From positions 1 through 6,796 of the forward strand of contig JAEWHQ010000172.1 of assembly GCA_023387715.1 (NCBI GenBank): DNA of 6,796 bases, read 5' to 3'. How positions within the stretch are numbered: position 1 is the first letter of the stretch; every line of letters starts with the position of its first letter. Source of the stretch: Pseudomonadota bacterium (GTDB taxonomy: Bacteria > Pseudomonadota > Alphaproteobacteria > Rhizobiales > Rhizobiaceae). The translations under genes were made by a program, and so were the position numbers. The notes under the pieces are model-generated. The model was not told where the DNA came from. It saw only the letters and a program-made list of their open reading frames with translations, and searched no databases. This document shows, in pieces, positions 6,630-6,796 of this stretch.

Positions 6630-6796
6630 TTATGCATCGAACCCTAAGAAGCCGCCCGATTGTCGTGCCCAGAGGCTGGCATAAATACCGCCCTTGGCAA
6701 TCAGTTCTTCATGGGTGCCATCTTCGACAATCCGTCCCTGATCCATCACGATCAGCCGATCAAGCTCGGCAATGGTCGAGAGACGGTGGGCAATGG
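6630..6796 (-). CDS. ABC exporter C-terminus, truncated by window edge
   Basis: The last 54 complete codons of a second ABC transporter ATPase domain; the gene continues off the right edge. The visible part begins IAHRLSTIA, which contains the H-loop histidine, and continues through [12 protein letters not shown] to SGGFLGFDA and a TAA stop at 6630-6632. By my count 42 of 51 residues match the C-terminus of the next gene downstream, including the shared ending [11 protein letters not shown], so the two are tandem paralogs. Domain order of the missing part is inferred to be permease-ATPase like its neighbour. A terminator separates the two genes, so they need not be equally expressed. Confidence 0.88.
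   Translation of the reverse strand, partial: IAHRLSTIAELDRLIVMDQGRIVEDGTHEELIAKGGIYASLWARQSGGFLGFDA

Noticed and set aside
1..6796. Mobile element, CRISPR array, tRNA or defence system
   Set aside because: I saw no terminal repeats, transposase, regularly spaced repeats, tRNA cloverleaf or defence-type domains; the content is conserved metabolism and transport.

Overview
The window looks like core chromosome from an alphaproteobacterium of the Rhizobiales/Hyphomicrobiales, perhaps close to Brucellaceae. This is inferred from how the three respiratory proteins and their gene order resemble that group and from a GC content that looks near 50%. The genus is a guess. There is no sign of phage, transposon, CRISPR, tRNA or rRNA.

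Layout from left to right. Positions 1-747 (+ strand) carry two tandem, overlapping MaoC-like hot-dog dehydratase genes; the first is cut by the window edge. A symmetric bidirectional terminator (772-803) separates them from the convergent minus-strand block. Everything from 822 to the right end is on the minus strand, so transcription runs from high to low coordinates. In that order it holds the last 54 codons of an ABC exporter (6630-6796), a rho-independent terminator (6581-6619), a complete paralogous ABC exporter (4624-6492), a 237-bp regulatory gap with a Fur-box-like palindrome and a nested hairpin, the cytochrome bc1 operon petA-petB-petC (Rieske, cytochrome b, cytochrome c1; 1609-4386), a strong terminator (1560-1587), a gap with a candidate promoter, and apt (822-1367).

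Functionally, petABC encodes the complete catalytic core of the ubiquinol:cytochrome c oxidoreductase. All expected heme and iron-sulfur ligands are present. apt salvages adenine to AMP and appears to be a separate transcription unit. The ABC exporter pair probably moves a lipid or hydrophobic substrate across the inner membrane, but the substrate cannot be read from sequence. The MaoC pair probably hydrates or dehydrates an acyl-CoA-type substrate, possibly as a heteromer.

I found no convincing new biological system. The points most worth a second look are the palindrome in front of petA, the inverted repeat inside the candidate apt promoter, the nested hairpin after the ABC gene, the tandem exporter pair, and three start codons that a naive longest-ORF call would get wrong (petA, petB, ABC exporter).
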